In this document: piece after piece, positions 33,884-36,605 of the stretch | Numbering within the stretch: position 1 is the stretch's first letter | Layout: every line of letters begins with the position of its first letter | Source: Ruegeria lacuscaerulensis | GTDB lineage: Bacteria > Pseudomonadota > Alphaproteobacteria > Rhodobacterales > Rhodobacteraceae | Length of the DNA stretch: 36,605 bases | Direction: 5' to 3' | Assembly (NCBI RefSeq): GCF_013034685.1 | Contig: NZ_WQGO01000014.1 | Location: 1-36,605, forward strand | Made by a program: the position numbers and the translations under genes | Notes under the pieces: generated by a model | Told to the model about the DNA's origin: nothing | The model's database searches: none | The model's input: the letters and a program-made list of their open reading frames with translations, nothing else

Positions 33884-34927
33884 CTAACAATGTTTGACGA
33901 ATTCGGCCCGTGCGCGGCCCCAGACGCCGCTGTCCAGATTGGTCAGGGTCAGCAGGGAGGGCAGCAGTTGCGTGGCATAGTCTTCCGAGCTTTCGACCGG
34001 CAGCATCGAGGGCAGGTTGTCGATGGCCATCACGTCCATCACCGGGTCGGTGGCCACGCGCAGCGCGGGGGCGTCCCATGTGGTCGCCCGGTCATAGACT
34101 GGCACTGGGTTATAGTCGCTGTCCGGATCGCAGGCCACGTCTCCGATGGCGGTCAGGTTGCGCTGTGCGCTGAGCGCCTCGCGCGGGACAAAGATCGGCG
34201 TGCCGGGGCGAGCGAAGATGCAGTTCAGGAACAGATCATGGTCGAGGATCTCGGGGAAGGGTCCACCGCTGGCGGTCTCGGCCATGTCCCACTTTGTAAC
34301 AGTGACTCCCATCGCCTCGCACAAATCCGCAGCACCCGTGCCCACGCGGCCCAAGGCGCCGATGACGATAGCACGGGGGCGGGTGCCCGTGGCGTCCAGC
34401 TCGGCCAGCAACTCGGCGTTCAGCGCGTCTTTGTTGGGGTACACCCCGACCGGAGGGCATTCCTGCCCCCGCTGCTGCGCAGCCCATGTTTTCAGCGTCA
34501 CCGCCGCGCCCGCATAACCGGCCCAATAGCCAAAGGCAGCGACCCGGCGGCCGTCTTCGTCGACCAGATATTCCAAATCATAAAGCGTTCCGCCCCCGGT
34601 CTTGAAGCGCTCTAATAGGGCGCGTCCAGAATGCTGGCCCTTATAAGCATGGCCGAACATGATATGGCGATGGGGCAGGGGCGTGCCGTCCTCTGGCAGT
34701 TCTTTAAGGCCAAAGATTATCGCGTCCAGCGGGGCTTGGGGCCAGGAGTTCTCGGCTGCGACCTCACACCCGGCCGCCTTATATCCGTCCAGCGGGATGG
34801 CGCGGACCGAGCTTTCCTCGACCGTCACGCGGATGCCTGCGGCGATCAAAGCTGCGGCGCCTTCGGGGGTAAGCCCAACCCGTTCTTCGTTCGGGCGCTG
34901 TTCTGCCCGGACCCAGAGATGCGTCAT
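33884..34927 (-). CDS. Saccharopine dehydrogenase (NAD+, L-lysine-forming)
   Basis: LYS1-like enzyme of 347 aa from the alanine dehydrogenase/transhydrogenase fold group; it interconverts lysine plus 2-oxoglutarate with saccharopine. Hallmarks are WVRAEQRPNEERVGLTPEGA at the start, LPHRHIMFGHAYKGQ with GGGTLYDLEYL, and the Rossmann segment AIVIGALGRVGTGAADL. The ATG at 34927 is chosen because AAAGGA lies 7 bases upstream and the conserved start follows; the frame is open to 35119 into the GST gene, which is not used. It lies 13 bp after the GST gene. Together with the gene at 32459 it completes the two-enzyme saccharopine path. Confidence 0.92.
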   Translation of the reverse strand: MTHLWVRAEQRPNEERVGLTPEGAAALIAAGIRVTVEESSVRAIPLDGYKAAGCEVAAENSWPQAPLDAIIFGLKELPEDGTPLPHRHIMFGHAYKGQHSGRALLERFKTGGGTLYDLEYLVDEDGRRVAAFGYWAGYAGAAVTLKTWAAQQRGQECPPVGVYPNKDALNAELLAELDATGTRPRAIVIGALGRVGTGAADLCEAMGVTVTKWDMAETASGGPFPEILDHDLFLNCIFARPGTPIFVPREALSAQRNLTAIGDVACDPDSDYNPVPVYDRATTWDAPALRVATDPVMDVMAIDNLPSMLPVESSEDYATQLLPSLLTLTNLDSGVWGRARAEFVKHC

Positions 34928-34940
34928 CGTCGTTCCTTTT

Positions 34941-35555
34941 TCAGAGCATTCCGGCAGCGCGAACGGTCTGCACCGATGCCCGCGCCTCCATCGCGTCTCG
35001 GAACGCGATAATCTTGGGAAAGGCTGTAACGTCAACGCCGTCGCCCTCGAGCCAACTGCAGACCACATACAGATAAGCGTCCGCCAGCGAGAACTCATCC
35101 CCCAGTACAAAAGGCCCACGCAGCCCGTTCGAGGAGATATAGTCGCAGGACGCGGTCATCGTCTGCGCTACCTTACCCTGCATGTCTTTCCAGCTGGATT
35201 GCTTGTCAGCCCACCGCGCCCCGCGCATCTTGTGGGCGTGGTTCACATGCATGGTCGAGGCAAGGTAGTACATCACCTCGCGCATCCGCGCGGCCATGAT
35301 CGGATCAGAGGGCACAAGCCCGGCCTCGGGCGCTATGGTTGCGATATATTCCAACAGTGCGCCCGTTTCAGTCAGGATACCTCCGTCTACTACCAGCGCT
35401 GGCACACGACCCTTAGGGTTGATTTGCTTGTAGGCGGGTTTGGTCTGCTCACCGCCTGCGAAATCCAGCTTGATCGCCTCGTATTCCAGCCCGGCCTCTT
35501 CCAAGGCGATGGCCACGGCGACTGAAATCGTACGGGGGGCATAGTAAAGCTGCAT
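34941..35555 (-). CDS. Glutathione S-transferase family protein
   Basis: Soluble GST of 204 aa. The N-terminal thioredoxin-like domain carries YYAPRTISVAVAIALEEAGLEYE and the NPKGRVPALVVDGGILTETGALLEYIA stretch (cis-Pro and glutathione-binding loop); the C-terminal helical domain contains LGDEFSLADAYLYVVCSWLEG with the N-capping box. The exact reaction and class (beta or related) cannot be told. It sits 11 bp after the histidine phosphatase gene and 13 bp before the lysine-forming saccharopine dehydrogenase, thus likely in one operon. Confidence 0.93.
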   Translation of the reverse strand: MQLYYAPRTISVAVAIALEEAGLEYEAIKLDFAGGEQTKPAYKQINPKGRVPALVVDGGILTETGALLEYIATIAPEAGLVPSDPIMAARMREVMYYLASTMHVNHAHKMRGARWADKQSSWKDMQGKVAQTMTASCDYISSNGLRGPFVLGDEFSLADAYLYVVCSWLEGDGVDVTAFPKIIAFRDAMEARASVQTVRAAGML

Positions 35556-35566
35556 GAAGGGCCTCC

Positions 35567-36217
35567 TTACAGGTGGGTCTGGGCGTATTGCCGATCGGGT
35601 GCTTCCAGATGCGGCACTGCATTGAACAGCACCGGGCTCAGCTGCGCACCAATTGGGTGCAGACGATGCATCGACGTATTCATGATGGCAAGCGCCACAC
35701 GCGCCATCGCCGGGATATCCAGCCCCATCGCCTGCCGCACGACCATCGAGATCAGCCCGCCTGATGTCACCACAATCGCAGGGCCCCCTGCGGTTCCAAT
35801 ATCGTGCAGAGCGTCGCGCACGCGGGTTTCGAAGGTCTCAAACGTTTCTGGTGCGTTGGCGATTTCACCACTCGCCCACGCGGCGAATGTGCGGGGCAGG
35901 TGTTCCACAAACCCTTCGCGGTCGGTGGGCACGGCCACGTTGTGTTGTGCTTCATAAAGCTTGGCGATGTTGAAATACTCGATCTCGTTCAAACGCGGAT
36001 CTTGCACCGGGTTCGGAAAACCCATGCTGGCCGCTGTTTCCAAATGGCGTTTCAGCGTTCCTGAATAGACCCGAGGAAAGTTGGCTTGTGTGTCGCGCAG
36101 ATGCGCCCCCAGCCAACGCGCTTGCTGATGGCCCAGTTCGCTCAGCTTGTCGTAATCAGCTTCGTCCCGCGCGGCGGTGTTGGCCTGACCGTGGCGTATC
36201 AGAGTTATATGTGACAT
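35567..36217 (-). CDS. Histidine phosphatase family protein
   Basis: Phosphoglycerate-mutase-like phosphatase of 216 aa. The RHG motif LIRHGQANT gives the phosphohistidine His9; VYSGTLKRHLETA carries the second conserved Arg, EIEYFNIAKL the acid region, and VTSGGLISMVVRQAMG replaces the common VxHG by TSGG, a variant found in this branch. The substrate is unknown. First gene of the five-gene operon running to 32459; the gap to the GST gene is 11 bp. It is divergent from gcvT. Confidence 0.9.
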   Translation of the reverse strand: MSHITLIRHGQANTAARDEADYDKLSELGHQQARWLGAHLRDTQANFPRVYSGTLKRHLETAASMGFPNPVQDPRLNEIEYFNIAKLYEAQHNVAVPTDREGFVEHLPRTFAAWASGEIANAPETFETFETRVRDALHDIGTAGGPAIVVTSGGLISMVVRQAMGLDIPAMARVALAIMNTSMHRLHPIGAQLSPVLFNAVPHLEAPDRQYAQTHL

Positions 36218-36566
36218 GTCCGTCCCTTCTGAGGCGAAGTCTTAGGCCAGCTTGAACCGAGGGACCAGAGGCTTCGGACTTGAACCAGGGAATTTCACCC
36301 TTTGGCGCGCGCTTTGCGGGAAAGCAGAAATGACTTGGGTTGCATCGGCAATTTCAAGTGTTGCGTAACGGAAAAAAGTTTCCTATACGCTACAAAACTG
36401 CTGTATGCGCCCGTATACACCTCTGGTTTCACCGGCCGAGTTGGGTCTTGTGTTTAAGGTTGTTGACTTGCGGCCGAGACCTCGGAAGCTTGTGGTGGGA
36501 TCATGTTGAGCGACCAGCGCAAATAACGCGGCGGTACGGGATGCCAGGTTTTGAAAGGTTATAGAT
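36218..36566. promoter_or_regulatory. 349-bp divergent control region, histidine phosphatase and gcvT
   Basis: Holds promoters for both directions. I looked for a glycine riboswitch in front of gcvT and did not find its conserved cores. An inverted repeat, GGAAA/TTTCC with a 4-base spacer (36370-36383), sits in an AT-rich patch and could be a regulator site. Confidence 0.45.
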
Positions 36567-36605
36567 ATGACATTACCGCGGCGCACGCCTTTGTATGACT
36601 TGCAT
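36567..36605 (+). CDS. gcvT: Aminomethyltransferase (glycine cleavage T protein), first 13 codons
   Basis: The window ends inside this gene. The visible residues, MTLPRRTPLYDLH, match the start of glycine cleavage system T proteins, where RTPLYDLH is well kept. AAAGG lies about 9 bases before the ATG. The T protein passes the methylene unit of glycine to tetrahydrofolate. Only the start is visible, so completeness and the usual gcvH and gcvP partners cannot be checked. Confidence 0.78.
   Translation, partial: MTLPRRTPLYDLH

Noticed and set aside
33530..34615. 361-codon open frame on the + strand
   Set aside because: It is antisense to the SemiSWEET and both saccharopine dehydrogenases, has Gln/Arg/Gly-rich shadow composition and no family features. 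High GC content explains it.
36218..36566. Glycine riboswitch before gcvT
   Set aside because: The expected tandem conserved cores were not found by eye; only a short inverted repeat is present.

Overview
The window looks like an alphaproteobacterial chromosome, most likely a marine Roseobacter-group (Rhodobacteraceae) bacterium. The right end (32.4-36.6 kb) is compact, GC-rich and core-like: two saccharopine dehydrogenases, a SemiSWEET, a GST, a histidine phosphatase and the first codons of gcvT, with a DUF1127 pair next to them. The left edge is the 3' part of an initiator tRNA (CAU anticodon) that has acted as an integration site. Between them lies about 31 kb of accessory DNA.

The accessory DNA begins with a tRNA-anchored integrative element. 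A 21-bp piece of the tRNA 3' end (35-55) recurs exactly at 23323-23343 and bounds a 23.3-kb segment. Its integration module, read leftward, is: a 277-aa orphan protein, a small protein, a HTH/excisionase-like protein, tyrosine recombinase 1 (565 aa), tyrosine recombinase 2 (347 aa) and a large serine recombinase. The last three overlap at start and stop codons. The serine recombinase has a one-base frameshift near 877, and its last codons are read from the antisense strand of the tRNA gene. Just outside the distal repeat (23418-23689) is a decayed second copy of the same tRNA-terminator-recombinase junction, evidence of an earlier integration of a related element.

Cargo inside the repeats (6.7-22.7 kb) is visibly AT-richer than the ends. 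It comprises an inner-membrane Lnb/DUF4105 protein, a Tat-type lipoprotein alpha/beta hydrolase, an AraC regulator divergent from an outer-membrane beta-barrel protein, an RND pump (lipoprotein adaptor plus 1040-aa permease), an AspT-family exchanger with RCK_C domains, a 6TM K+ channel, and a DUF3604 enzyme with a secreted formylglycine-type sulfatase.

Beyond the distal repeat (23.9-31.5 kb) a second block echoes the first: an AI-2E permease/HlyD adaptor/DUF2955 exporter operon, a 2TM K+ channel, an SLC13 permease with RCK_C domains, and a secreted SUMF1-fold protein that lacks the cysteine pair of true formylglycine-generating enzymes. The pairings (K+ channel with an RCK_C permease, twice; sulfatase and SUMF1-fold protein) suggest the two blocks may form one envelope, ion-transport and sulfatase programme, but that is inference. 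No CRISPR array, rRNA or riboswitch was seen.
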